A stretch of 64,000 bases of DNA from Thermosynechococcus sp. NK55a. Lineage in GTDB: Bacteria; Cyanobacteriota; Cyanobacteriia; Thermosynechococcales; Thermosynechococcaceae. This document shows positions 54,215 through 63,330 of this stretch, one piece after another. The notes beneath the pieces are model-generated. The model worked only from the letters and a program-made list of their open reading frames with translations. It was not told where the DNA came from and ran no database searches. How positions within the stretch are numbered: the first letter of the stretch is position 1; each line of letters opens with the position of its first letter. The DNA is taken from contig NC_023033.1 in assembly GCF_000505665.1 (NCBI RefSeq), positions 1,178,001 to 1,242,000 on the forward strand, written 5' to 3'. The translations under genes and the position numbers were made by a program.

Positions 54215-56143
54215 CTAGGACGGCTGGGCATCCTGACGAAAGGACACGGGGGTAGCCGTCGCCTTCCAAGGGGGTTCTTTGACAGGTAGGGTGGTATATT
54301 GACGCACCAGGGCACGGAACTCATCACCGTCAATGGTTTCCTTGTCAAGGAGCAGCTCCACCAGCTTGTCAACGGCCCCCCGATGCTCGCGGATCAGTTT
54401 GCGGGCAATCTCGTAGCAGTGCATAACAATCTCACGCACTTGGCGGTCAATTTGCACGGCCACGGCTTCAGAATATTCAGCGCGGGGCATGAGATCTCGA
54501 CCCAGAAAAACCTCGTTGCCTGTTGTTTCAAGGGCTAGGTGTCCCAAATCCGACATACCGTAACGGGTCACCATTTCCCGCGCCAGATTGGCTACGGCTC
54601 GCAGGTCGCTACTGGCACCGGCAGTGACCTCAGCATCACCAAAGATTTCCACTTCGGCAGCGCGCCCCCCCAATAGGATGGTAATCTCATCGAGGAGCCA
54701 AGCACGAGTATAGAGGCCACTATCTACCCGCTCTTCATCAAAGATCTGCTGAGCAAAGCCACCAACGCCCCCAGAACGGGGAATAATCGTCACTTTATTG
54801 AGGGGATCGGCATGTTTTAGAAGTGTCATCAACAGCGCATGCCCCACTTCGTGGTAGGCAATCAGCCACTTTTTCTTACTGTCGAGGAGGGGGGTAAGCG
54901 TCATGCCAATGGTGACCCGGTCAATGGCATCGTCAATTTCCGCATTGGTCATGGCGGGTTTGCGGCGGCGCGCTGTGAGGATGGCGGCTTCATTGAGAAG
55001 GTTAGCCAATTCGGCACCAGAAAAACCGGGGGTACGGCGGGCGATCGCCTCTAGGGACACCTCAGGGGCAATTTTTTTGTTGCGCGCATGGACTTGGAGA
55101 ATTTGTAGGCGTCCTTTGTAGCTGGGCAAATCAACGGTAATCTGGCGGTCAAAGCGGCCAGGGCGCAGTAGGGCAGCATCCAAAACGTCGGGGCGGTTTG
55201 TTGCCGCAATTACAATAATGCCCGTATTGCCCTCAAAGCCATCCATTTCCGTCAGGAGTTGGTTGAGGGTTTGCTCGCGCTCATCATTGCCACCGCCAAT
55301 CCCCGCACCCCGTTGGCGACCAACGGCATCAATTTCGTCAATAAACACCAAGCAGGGGGCGTTTTCCTTGGCCTTTCTAAAGAGATCCCGCACGCGAGAA
55401 GCCCCAACGCCGACAAACATTTCCACAAATTCAGAGCCAGAAATGGAAAAGAAGGGTACCCCGGCTTCACCGGCGATCGCCTTGGCAAGGAGCGTTTTCC
55501 CAGTTCCCGGCGGCCCAATCAGCAGGACCCCCTTGGGAATACGGGCACCAATAGAGGTAAATTTCTCTGAATTCTTGAGAAAGGTGACGACTTCCTGAAG
55601 CTCTTCTTTGGCTTCTTCAATTCCTGCCACATCGCCAAAGGTCACCCCCGTTTGTGCCTCCATTTGAAAGCGGGCGCGGGATTTGCCAAAGTTGAGAATC
55701 TGCCCAGGGCCGCCAGGGGCATTACTGACCCGCTGCAAAATCATCAGGAATAAAATCAGCAGAAAGAAGCCCAGCACCAAGTTGGAAATTAGGCTGAAAA
55801 GGGCGCTCTCATTGCCTGAGGGCACCACCCGCACCGTCGTGTCATAGCGACTGCTCACTTGGCGCAGCAGTTCCACCAGTTCGGGATTGCGATCAAAAAG
55901 CCGTACCTCTTGGGGAGGCGATTGTTCTGGCTGATTCTTGCGGCGAAACTTGGCTAGCCCCTGTTCCTGATAGAGTTCGACGGAGCGAACTTCACCGGCT
56001 TTAAGGGCATTGAGGAATTGAGTGTAGGAAACGGTGTTATTGTTGCTCGACTGCGCTAGACCCATGTTGGTGGGGGCTAACGAGAGACCCACGACCAAAG
56101 CCAGTTGACTCAGCCGTTGGCAAAGGCGTTGAGCGTATTTCAT
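54215..56143 (-). CDS. ftsH: ATP-dependent membrane protease FtsH
   Basis: 642 residues. An N-terminal hydrophobic signal or anchor (residues 10-32) and a second helix ([20 protein letters not shown], about 120-140) flank a lumenal or periplasmic domain. The AAA+ module has [13 protein letters not shown] (Walker A), [15 protein letters not shown] (Walker B), and SRH residues in [18 protein letters not shown]. The zinc protease site is [10 protein letters not shown] (HExxH), with Asp in the C-terminal helix. Cyanobacteria have several FtsHs, some repairing photosystem II; which one this is cannot be fixed from sequence alone. Divergent from lysC. Confidence 0.95.
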   Translation of the reverse strand: MKYAQRLCQRLSQLALVVGLSLAPTNMGLAQSSNNNTVSYTQFLNALKAGEVRSVELYQEQGLAKFRRKNQPEQSPPQEVRLFDRNPELVELLRQVSSRYDTTVRVVPSGNESALFSLISNLVLGFFLLILFLMILQRVSNAPGGPGQILNFGKSRARFQMEAQTGVTFGDVAGIEEAKEELQEVVTFLKNSEKFTSIGARIPKGVLLIGPPGTGKTLLAKAIAGEAGVPFFSISGSEFVEMFVGVGASRVRDLFRKAKENAPCLVFIDEIDAVGRQRGAGIGGGNDEREQTLNQLLTEMDGFEGNTGIIVIAATNRPDVLDAALLRPGRFDRQITVDLPSYKGRLQILQVHARNKKIAPEVSLEAIARRTPGFSGAELANLLNEAAILTARRRKPAMTNAEIDDAIDRVTIGMTLTPLLDSKKKWLIAYHEVGHALLMTLLKHADPLNKVTIIPRSGGVGGFAQQIFDEERVDSGLYTRAWLLDEITILLGGRAAEVEIFGDAEVTAGASSDLRAVANLAREMVTRYGMSDLGHLALETTGNEVFLGRDLMPRAEYSEAVAVQIDRQVREIVMHCYEIARKLIREHRGAVDKLVELLLDKETIDGDEFRALVRQYTTLPVKEPPWKATATPVSFRQDAQPS

Positions 56144-56279
56144 CGAGACCCGTTTCCGAAATTCAGTTCCAATTTCCAGTTTAACAGCGATTTTTCAGTT
56201 CCCTGGCGCCACGGATCAGCCACAGCCCAGAATCGCCGCCCTGAATATAAAATAGGACAGCATTCTTTTTAGAACGCCC

Positions 56280-58079
56280 ATGGGACTGATTGTACAAAAG
56301 TATGGCGGCACGTCCGTCGGTAGTGTCGAGCGCATTCAAGCGGTAGCCCGTAGGATCAAGGCAACTGTGGCAGCAGGACATCAGGTAGTGGTGGTGGTCT
56401 CGGCCATGGGCAAAACGACGGATAGCTTGGTGCAACTGGCCTATGCCATTAGCGATCGCCCCAGTCAGCGGGAAATGGATATGCTTCTTTCGACGGGGGA
56501 GCAAGTCTCGATCGCTCTATTGACAATGGCTCTCCATGCCTTGGGGGAACCCGCTATCTCCCTGACCGGCGCCCAAGTGGGAATTGTTACTGAACCGGCC
56601 CACACCCGTGCCCGCATTCTCCACATTGAGACCCAGCGCCTCGAACGGCACCTCAAAGAAGGACAAGTGGTGGTTGTGGCCGGTTTTCAGGGGATTACTG
56701 CTGCTGCCGATTTTGAAGTCACCACCCTTGGGCGTGGCGGGTCGGATACCTCAGCTGTGGCTTTGGCGGCTGCCCTAGGGGCGGATTGCTGTGAAATTTA
56801 CACCGATGTCCCCGGCATTTTGACCACCGATCCCCGGCTAGTGCCCAAGGCTCAACTGATGAGCGAAATTACTTGCGATGAAATGCTGGAGTTGGCCAGC
56901 TTAGGGGCAAAGGTCTTGCACCCCCGCGCGGTGGAGATTGCCCGCAACTATGGTGTCGATTTGGTGGTGCGCTCCAGTTGGACGGATGATCCTGGTACTC
57001 GCGTTATTGCACCATCGCGGCCGCCGCGTCCCGTGGAAAACCTTGAATTGGGCAAGCCCGTGGATGGTGTAGCCCTTGACACAGATCAGGCAAAGGTGGC
57101 ACTGCTGCGGGTGGCCGATCGCCCCGGTGTTGCGGCGCAGCTTTTTGGTGAACTGGCACGGCAAAACCTGGATGTGGATTTGATTATCCAATCTATCCAT
57201 GAAGGGCAAACGAATGATATTGCCTTTACAGTGCAAAGGCGGGTTCTGAAGCAAGCCGAAGCCATTGCCCTGGCCTTTTATCCCCGCCTGAGTTCCCGGG
57301 TTGAAGAGACGGATGTGCTCGTGGATGCCGATATTGCCAAGGTGAGTATTACCGGCGCCGGCATGATTGGCCGACCGGGGGTGGCAGCTCAGATGTTCTC
57401 AGCCTTGGCGGCAGCGGGTATTAATCTGCAAATGATTTCCACCTCTGAAGTGAATGTCAGTTGTACAGTGGCCGCAGCGGATGCCGGTCGAGCCATTGCC
57501 GTCCTCTCCCAAACCTTTGATGTGGAAGCTGCCACCACTGTCCCTCAAGAGACTCCCGCTGCCCCACCGGTGCGGGGCGTTGCCCTTGATCCGAAGCAGG
57601 CGCGGATTGCCATTCGGGATGTGCCCGATCGCCCTGGCATGGCGGCAGCCATTTTCCAGACCCTTGCGGATGCGGCCATTAGTGTCGATATGATTATCCA
57701 ATCCCAGCGATCGCGCTCCCTGGGGGGTGTGATGACCCGCGACATTGCCTTTACGGTCGCCTCTGCCGATGCCGAAAGAGCCACGGAACTGCTCAGAGAA
57801 GTTCAGGCCCAATTGGGCTACGGTGACATCCTCGTCGACACCGCGATCGCCAAAGTGAGCATTGTCGGTGTGGGGATGATCCACCGGCCGGGGATTGCTG
57901 CCCAAATGTTTGCTGCCCTTGCCCGTGAAAACATCAACATTCAAATGATTGCCACCTCAGAAATTCGCGTCAGTTGTGTCGTAGCAGAATCAGAGGGGGT
58001 GCGGGCGCTGCGGGCAGTGCATACGGCCTTTGGGCTGGATGGGGAGACACCTGTCGTCGTTCCCGATGTCGGTCAATAG
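56280..58079 (+). CDS. lysC: Aspartate kinase with four ACT domains
   Basis: 599 residues. The kinase domain (about 1-245) starts MGLIVQKYGGTSVGSVERIQ and has TLGRGGSDTSAVALAAAL (catalytic region) and VLHPRAVEIA. Two pairs of ACT domains follow (about 270-425 and 440-590), the second pair a near repeat of the first (VSITGAGMIGRPGVAAQMFSAL versus VSIVGVGMIHRPGIAAQMFAAL). Four ACT domains are typical of cyanobacterial aspartokinases and bind Lys/Thr as feedback effectors. A TATAAAAT element at 56246-56253 is a likely -10. The next gene starts inside its last 14 bp. Confidence 0.95.
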   Translation: MGLIVQKYGGTSVGSVERIQAVARRIKATVAAGHQVVVVVSAMGKTTDSLVQLAYAISDRPSQREMDMLLSTGEQVSIALLTMALHALGEPAISLTGAQVGIVTEPAHTRARILHIETQRLERHLKEGQVVVVAGFQGITAAADFEVTTLGRGGSDTSAVALAAALGADCCEIYTDVPGILTTDPRLVPKAQLMSEITCDEMLELASLGAKVLHPRAVEIARNYGVDLVVRSSWTDDPGTRVIAPSRPPRPVENLELGKPVDGVALDTDQAKVALLRVADRPGVAAQLFGELARQNLDVDLIIQSIHEGQTNDIAFTVQRRVLKQAEAIALAFYPRLSSRVEETDVLVDADIAKVSITGAGMIGRPGVAAQMFSALAAAGINLQMISTSEVNVSCTVAAADAGRAIAVLSQTFDVEAATTVPQETPAAPPVRGVALDPKQARIAIRDVPDRPGMAAAIFQTLADAAISVDMIIQSQRSRSLGGVMTRDIAFTVASADAERATELLREVQAQLGYGDILVDTAIAKVSIVGVGMIHRPGIAAQMFAALARENINIQMIATSEIRVSCVVAESEGVRALRAVHTAFGLDGETPVVVPDVGQ

Positions 58080-58980
58080 GCCGCCCTACTGGCAAATTGC
58101 CCTTGTGCTCGGCGGGGGGGTGTTGGCGGTTTCTATGGCTGCTGTGCTGGTGCGCTGGGGTATGACTGGTTTACCTACCCATTCCCTAAGGACAACCGTA
58201 GGGTTGAGCATTTTCCTTGCCAGTGGTCGCCTGAGTTTGGCCGCCCTCTTTTTGACCCCGCAACTGTACGCTTGGCCATGGCTGGACCTGACTCGGCAAA
58301 ATCTGCGTTGGGCGGTGGCTGCGGGGATTGCTCTTGCGGCACACTTTAGCCTTTGGTTCACTTCGCTGCACTACACATCGGTGGCGGCCTCGACGATGCT
58401 GGTGACGACCACCCCGATCTGGTCGGCGCTCGTGGGGTACCTTTGGCAGCGACAAACCCTTAAATTCCGTGCTTGGGTAGGCCTGGCGATCGCCCTTGGT
58501 GGCAGTGCCCTAATTGGCACGGGAGAACTGACGAGTGCTGTGGCAAGGAATCCCCTACTGGGAAATGGGCTAGCGATCGCTGCGGCCTGGGCGGTCAGTG
58601 CCTACTTTATTTGTGGTCAGGCTGCCCAAAAGGCCGGTCTGTCGATTCACCACTACGCCCTTGTTGCCTATGCCACTGCTGCGGTGGGGCTCCTACCCCT
58701 GCCGCCTCTCCTGGGCCTTGCCTACACAGGTTGGCCGCTAAAGCTCTATGGCGCTATTGTCCTACTGGCGTTGATTCCCCAGTTGGTGGGGCACACCAGT
58801 CTCAATTGGTGCCTGCGTTGGCTGTCCCCCACATGGGTAACCCTTCTAGTGTTGGCAGAACCAATTGCTGCGAGTCTCTTTGCTTTGCTGCTGTTTGGTG
58901 AAGTGCCGACAACGGCAGTGATCATGGGGGGCACTCTTGTGCTGGCGGGTTTAAGCGTGGCACTGTGGCCAAGTCCTTAG
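58066..58980 (+). CDS. EamA-family (DMT) transporter
   Basis: 304 residues from ATG 58066, overlapping lysC by 14 bp. Ten transmembrane helices in two EamA repeats (first half to about 150, second AAAWAVSAYFICGQAAQKAG onward). TTTPIWSALVGYLWQRQTLK and LLVLAEPIAASLFALLLFGE are the repeat signatures. Drug/metabolite transporters of this type often export amino acids or metabolites. Placed after lysC, an amino-acid role is plausible but unproven. Confidence 0.88.
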   Translation: MSVNRPPYWQIALVLGGGVLAVSMAAVLVRWGMTGLPTHSLRTTVGLSIFLASGRLSLAALFLTPQLYAWPWLDLTRQNLRWAVAAGIALAAHFSLWFTSLHYTSVAASTMLVTTTPIWSALVGYLWQRQTLKFRAWVGLAIALGGSALIGTGELTSAVARNPLLGNGLAIAAAWAVSAYFICGQAAQKAGLSIHHYALVAYATAAVGLLPLPPLLGLAYTGWPLKLYGAIVLLALIPQLVGHTSLNWCLRWLSPTWVTLLVLAEPIAASLFALLLFGEVPTTAVIMGGTLVLAGLSVALWPSP

Positions 58981-59330
58981 GGTGGTTTTGGCGATCGCCG
59001 CCGCTGTTTGAGGGTATCCAAGGCATCCCCCAAGGCGGCAATTAACCCCTCACGGGTGCGGGCATGATTTTGCCGTTCCTCCTCTAGGGCACGTCGCAGC
59101 CGTTGATTTTCCAAGAGAGCTTCAATCAGTTGAACCTGAAGTTGGGCAACGGAGGTTTCACTGCGCACGCGGGCTTCAATCTGTGCCCGTTCATCTGCCC
59201 ATTCTGGGGCTGCGGGATCCACAGGCGGCGGGGGTGGTTCAGGAATCAGTGACGGCAGCTCATTAGCTCGCGCCTGTGCCCGCTGTAGTTGCTCTTGCAG
59301 ACGTTGAAGCTGTTCCTGAAAATCTGCCAC
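58977..59330 (-). CDS. Coiled-coil protein of unknown function
   Basis: 117 residues from GTG 59330. An N-terminal helix rich in Gln/Leu (FQEQLQRLQEQLQRAQARAN), a Pro-rich break (EPPPPPVDPAAPEW) and a long C-terminal helix (EARVRSETSVAQLQVQLIEA) ending basic. No enzymatic motif. Its stop interlocks with the EamA gene (TTAG, 58977-58980). Probably a small scaffold; I do not recognise a family. Confidence 0.7.
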   Translation of the reverse strand: MADFQEQLQRLQEQLQRAQARANELPSLIPEPPPPPVDPAAPEWADERAQIEARVRSETSVAQLQVQLIEALLENQRLRRALEEERQNHARTREGLIAALGDALDTLKQRRRSPKPP

Positions 59331-59417
59331 AGTGGGTAAGGCACAGTTAGGAATCCTAGGGCTATTTTGATACGAGTATCCTCAGAAAACAAGGGTCAAG
59401 ATATACAAGATATAGTC

Positions 59418-60293
59418 GTGAGTGGTGAGGCGCTCCAAGGATGGTGGCACTGGGCTCAGGCGATCATTCCCGCTTCTGAGCGCGAGAGTGGCCTGCGGGA
59501 GTTAAAACAATTTCTCAGTGCCTTTACAGTGCTGAGTCCCCTTGAAATCACACTGCGCCGATTCCCGCCCCAGATTCATCTGAAACTTCCCCTTGCAGAA
59601 CTCCAAGAGCGCTGGCAACGCCGCTGGCAAGAGCGAGTCCCCCTGCAATATCTGATTGGTGTGGCTCACTGGCACGATCTCGAATTAGTCGTTACCCCCA
59701 GCGTGCTGATTCCTCGGCCAGAAACCGAGGAGTTACTTGAAGTAGTCGCGGCAACGGTACCCCCTTGGCAACAGCAGGGGCATTGGCTGGATTTGGGTAC
59801 GGGGAGTGGCGCGATCGCCATTGGGTTGGCGCGGTTCTTTCCGACAGCGCTGATTCATGCCGTGGATTGTAGCCCTGAGGCCCTAGAGGTCGCGCAAGTT
59901 AATATTCAAAAGTACGCTTTGGGCGATCGCGTGCGGTGCTACGTCGGGAATTGGTTTGACCCCATTGTGCCACTGCAAGGGCAAGTGCAGGGGATTGTCA
60001 GTAATCCCCCCTATATTCCCACTAGCCTAGTGGCCACCCTCCAACCGGAGGTGCAGTACCATGAACCTTTCCTTGCCCTCGATGGCGGTACTGATGGCTT
60101 GCAGGCCATTCGTCAGATTCTTGAGACGGCGCCAGAGTATTTGCAACCCCAAGGCTGGCTCTTTATTGAATTGATGGCCACCCAAGGGGAAGCAGTGGCA
60201 GCGTTGGCAATGGCCACCCAAGCCTATGAACGGGTGGAAATCCTTCGAGATCTTAGTGGCCACGATCGCTTTTTGCTTGCTCAAACACCTTAG
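59418..60293 (+). CDS. prmC: Release factor glutamine methyltransferase
   Basis: 291 residues from GTG 59418 (VSGEALQGWWHWAQ), preferred over TTG 59367 because the family starts here. An N-terminal helical domain recognises release factors. The methyltransferase core has VLIPRPETEELLEVV, LDLGTGSGAIAIGLA and the catalytic VSNPPYIP (NPPY, about 196-199). It methylates the Gln of the GGQ motif in RF1/RF2. Tail-to-tail with the DUF3493 gene (TTAG overlap). Confidence 0.95.
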   Translation: MSGEALQGWWHWAQAIIPASERESGLRELKQFLSAFTVLSPLEITLRRFPPQIHLKLPLAELQERWQRRWQERVPLQYLIGVAHWHDLELVVTPSVLIPRPETEELLEVVAATVPPWQQQGHWLDLGTGSGAIAIGLARFFPTALIHAVDCSPEALEVAQVNIQKYALGDRVRCYVGNWFDPIVPLQGQVQGIVSNPPYIPTSLVATLQPEVQYHEPFLALDGGTDGLQAIRQILETAPEYLQPQGWLFIELMATQGEAVAALAMATQAYERVEILRDLSGHDRFLLAQTP

Positions 60294-60553
60294 CCGCGAT
60301 CCCAACGCCAGAGGGCAACCATTAGGGCAACCACGCCGATTTGTAATGCCAGATTCCACACCCAGTCATCACCTGCGGTGCCCGCCAATCCCTTGAGGCC
60401 AAGGATAAAGGCACCCATGAGGCCGGAGGCAGCAAAAACGGCATAGAAAACACGCCGTAGTCCCCGATAGGGCGCTGCTGCCTCGGCTCGCAGGCGATCG
60501 CGCAGGGTTGACTGAGTCACTTCAACCTGTTGCTTGGGTTCCTGAGCAGCCAT
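60290..60553 (-). CDS. DUF3493 (LPA3-like) small membrane protein
   Basis: 87 residues. A conserved LRDRLRAEAAAPYRGLRRVF segment is followed by two transmembrane helices (AVFAASGLMGAFILGLKGLA; NLALQIGVVALMVALWRW). This matches DUF3493, whose plant homolog LPA3 helps photosystem II assembly; a similar role here is inference. Divergent from the M23 gene, with an inverted repeat at 60586-60601 between them. Confidence 0.82.
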   Translation of the reverse strand: MAAQEPKQQVEVTQSTLRDRLRAEAAAPYRGLRRVFYAVFAASGLMGAFILGLKGLAGTAGDDWVWNLALQIGVVALMVALWRWDRG

Positions 60554-60585
60554 TTGATTTTTCCGTCACCTGAAAATATTCTACG

Positions 60586-60601
60586 TCCCTAATAATAGGG
60601 A
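60586..60601. promoter_or_regulatory. 6-bp inverted repeat between divergent genes
   Basis: TCCCTA / TAGGGA with a 4-base loop (ATAA) lies 32 bp upstream of the DUF3493 gene and 59 bp upstream of the M23 peptidase gene. It has the size of an operator half-site pair, but no regulator can be named. Confidence 0.3.
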
Positions 60602-60660
60602 ACGGTGTGCATCAATGAGGGTCTAAGGCCGTAGGCCCAAAAAGACGCGAGGAGTTTAGT

Positions 60661-61239
60661 ATGCATTGGCAGCGAATCAGTCTGGCACTCTCGATCGCCT
60701 TGGGTACCACGGTTGCAGTTCCCCAACTCAGTCAACCCTCCCAAAATACAAGTGCAGGGACACTCCGCTGGAGCGATGCTTCATTTCCTGTGGAAAATTT
60801 CCAAGGCTATACCTCTCCCTTCGGCTACCGGCGATCGCCCACAGGGGAAACCACAACCGAATTTCACAATGGCCTTGATTTTGCGGCACCCCAAGGCAGC
60901 TATATCCGCAATTGGTGGACCGGGCAGGTAATTGAAGTTTCCGATCACACTGCCTGTGGCACACTGGTACGGATTCAATCGGGGGCTTGGGAACACGTTT
61001 ACTGCCACATGATGGGGCAGGTTGAGCAGACCCCCCAAGGACGAGCCATCGTCGATCGCGCGGGTGGCATTTTAATCCTAGAGGGGCAACGAGTACCTAC
61101 GGGGGCACGTATTGGTCGAGTGGGCATGACGGGGCGCACCACCGGGCCCCACCTTCACTGGACGCTCCGCTACCGAGGGCAATTGGTCAATCCTGCCGTG
61201 GTTCTACAGGCCATGTATGGTAGCCAAGCTCAGCGGTAA
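60661..61239 (+). CDS. M23-family peptidase (LytM-like)
   Basis: 192 residues with an N-terminal signal peptide (ISLALSIALGTTVAVPQ). The Zn2+ ligands of M23 metallopeptidases are visible: EFHNGLDFAAPQG (His and Asp, about 68-72) and GPHLHWTLRYRG (HxH, about 161-163). YTSPFGYRRSP opens the domain. Such enzymes cut peptidoglycan cross-bridges or activate amidases in the periplasm. No SH3 or LysM domain is attached. Confidence 0.92.
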   Translation: MHWQRISLALSIALGTTVAVPQLSQPSQNTSAGTLRWSDASFPVENFQGYTSPFGYRRSPTGETTTEFHNGLDFAAPQGSYIRNWWTGQVIEVSDHTACGTLVRIQSGAWEHVYCHMMGQVEQTPQGRAIVDRAGGILILEGQRVPTGARIGRVGMTGRTTGPHLHWTLRYRGQLVNPAVVLQAMYGSQAQR

Positions 61240-61460
61240 CCCTAAGCAGAGAATTGTTTTGGTTTGCGCTAGTAACACCGATGAAACTTGAAAGCTTTTT
61301 CTTGCCCATCATTTGCACATTTCAATTATCCATGGCACCGAAGCGATCAATCACTCGGCCAAAATAGTGCACCTATGGAGTTATCCAGTACTCAAAACGC
61401 GACTCTGCAGATTGTCCCTGAAGAATTCAACGTAAATAACGTAAAATTGTGTAACTTTGA

Positions 61461-61534
61461 CGGGACTGACGGGGCTCGAACCCGCAACTTCCGCCGTGAC
61501 AGGGCGGTGCTCTAACCGATTGAACTACAGTCCC
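61461..61534 (-). tRNA. tRNA-Asp (GTC)
   Basis: 74 nt on the reverse strand. The acceptor GGGACTG pairs with CAGTCCC, followed by the discriminator G. The anticodon arm is CCGCC-CTGTCAC-GGCGG, with anticodon GTC. The T arm is GCGGG-TTCGAGC-CCCGT. The 3' CCA is not encoded. It is isolated between the M23 and purD genes. Confidence 0.97.
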
Positions 61535-61735
61535 AATTTTTGAGCGATTTTTAGCGTATCAGGAAAATCATGGACTTGTCAACTGGTTGCATTTCCCCTG
61601 CAGGGCGATCGCCCTCTATCATTTCTTGTTGCCTTTGGGGAGAACGTTGCCGGTTGACTGATAAACTTGGTAAGCTCCTGAAAATTGATTTGAATTGATT
61701 TGAAAAATGATCGCCTATCTTTTGGGAGTACGTCT

Positions 61736-63040
61736 GTGAAGGTCGTTGTCGTTGGTAGTGGTGGTCGGGAGCACGCGATCGCTTGGAAATTACTCGATTC
61801 TCATCGCGTGACACAGGTTTACTGTTTACCAGGGAATGGGGGCACAGCCTGCTTAAAGCGGTGTGAAAATGTTGCCATTGAAGCCACCGACCTCACAGGC
61901 ATTAGTGAATTTGCCAAAGAGAATAACGCTGATCTAGTCGTCGTTGGCCCAGAGGTACCCCTTGCAGCCGGTTTAGGCGATCGCCTACAGGCGCTCAAGA
62001 TTCCGGTCTTTGGCCCTGGCCAAGCAGGGGCACAAATTGAAGCCAGTAAAGCCTGGGCAAAGGCGCTCATGGAGGCGGCTCAGATTCCTACGGCCCAGGC
62101 AGCAGTGTTTGACAATTATGGGGCGGCCTCCCGTTATGTTCAAGCCAAAGGGGCCCCCATTGTTATTAAGGCCGATGGTTTAGCAGCGGGTAAAGGAGTG
62201 ACGGTAGCAGCTACAGAAGCAGAGGCGATCGCGGCCCTCGAGCGAATTTTTGGGGGCGAATTTGGTGTTGCTGGTCAAAAGGTGGTCATTGAATCAGTGC
62301 TGGAGGGGCAAGAGGTCTCCGTACTCGCCGTTACAGATGGCAAAACAATTCTGCCGCTGCTGCCTGCCCAAGACCATAAGCGCATTGGCGAAGGGGATAC
62401 CGGTCCGAATACCGGGGGAATGGGAGTCTATGCCCCTGTACCTTGGGTAACACCAGAGCTAATGCGACGGATTCAAAGGACAATTCTCGAACCGGCCCTT
62501 GGGGCTTTACAGGATCGCGGCATCCACTACTGTGGGGTGCTCTATGCGGGTCTGATGGTGACGCCCGCAGGGGATCCCTACGTGGTGGAGTTTAACTGTC
62601 GCTTTGGTGATCCCGAAACCCAAGTGGTGCTGCCCCTTTTGGAAACCCCCTTGATTGATGTGATCCTAGCCTGTGTTGAGGGACGCTTAGCCAGTTTGGG
62701 AACCTTGCAATGGCGCAATGAAGTGGCGCTATGCGTTGTCATGGCAGCAGGAGGTTATCCGGGCAGTTACCGCAAGGGGGATGTGATTCAGGGGATTCCA
62801 GAAGCAATGGCCCAGGGAGTTCTGGTCTTCCATGCGGGTACCCGTTGGCAGGAGGGGCAGTGGTACACCAATGGTGGGCGGGTTCTCAACATCACTGCTT
62901 TGGCCCCTGACTTTGCCACGGCGCAAGCCAAGGCCTACGGGGCGGTCAATGTTATTGAATTTGCCGACTGCTACTATCGTCGTGACATTGGCTACCGTAT
63001 TCTAGAATCATCGGCCCACAGAGGTGAATACCGTCCATGA
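61736..63040 (+). CDS. purD: Phosphoribosylamine--glycine ligase
   Basis: 434 residues from GTG 61736 (VKVVVVGSGGREHAIAWKL), the family N terminus; the in-frame extension to 61700 is discounted. ATP-grasp motifs: KADGLAAGKGVTVA, LLPAQDHKRIGEGDTGPNTGGMG, and the metal-binding VEFNCRFGDPETQVVLPLL. It makes GAR in purine synthesis. The stop overlaps the DUF3082 start by 4 bp. Confidence 0.97.
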   Translation: MKVVVVGSGGREHAIAWKLLDSHRVTQVYCLPGNGGTACLKRCENVAIEATDLTGISEFAKENNADLVVVGPEVPLAAGLGDRLQALKIPVFGPGQAGAQIEASKAWAKALMEAAQIPTAQAAVFDNYGAASRYVQAKGAPIVIKADGLAAGKGVTVAATEAEAIAALERIFGGEFGVAGQKVVIESVLEGQEVSVLAVTDGKTILPLLPAQDHKRIGEGDTGPNTGGMGVYAPVPWVTPELMRRIQRTILEPALGALQDRGIHYCGVLYAGLMVTPAGDPYVVEFNCRFGDPETQVVLPLLETPLIDVILACVEGRLASLGTLQWRNEVALCVVMAAGGYPGSYRKGDVIQGIPEAMAQGVLVFHAGTRWQEGQWYTNGGRVLNITALAPDFATAQAKAYGAVNVIEFADCYYRRDIGYRILESSAHRGEYRP

Positions 63041-63330
63041 CCCTTCTCACTTCCAAAACTGACCCATTGCGCTGCTTAACCGGCGCGTTAATTGCTGGTA
63101 CCCTTGGGATTCTCCTCTATCGGCTCACAGGGGCGATCGCCTACCTCCTTGCTACCCATGCCGTCAGTCCTCACAATCAACTGGTTTATAGCTTGGCAGT
63201 TGCCGTGCGCACCCTCGTGGTCGGTTTGTGTACCCTGGCAACGGGTGTCTTTAGCATTATTGCGCTGGGGCTAGTGGCCCTGACGCTGCAACTCCTTTGG
63301 GAACGCTGGATACAACGGGAGCAAGCTTAA
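63037..63330 (+). CDS. DUF3082 small membrane protein
   Basis: 97 residues with two transmembrane helices: GALIAGTLGILLYRLTGAIA and LVVGLCTLATGVFSIIALGL. The pattern PLRCLTGALIAGTLG matches the cyanobacterial DUF3082 family, function unknown. It overlaps purD by 4 bp (ATGA), so it is translationally coupled, and interlocks its stop with the ABC gene (TTAA, 63327-63330). Confidence 0.82.
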   Translation: MTLLTSKTDPLRCLTGALIAGTLGILLYRLTGAIAYLLATHAVSPHNQLVYSLAVAVRTLVVGLCTLATGVFSIIALGLVALTLQLLWERWIQREQA

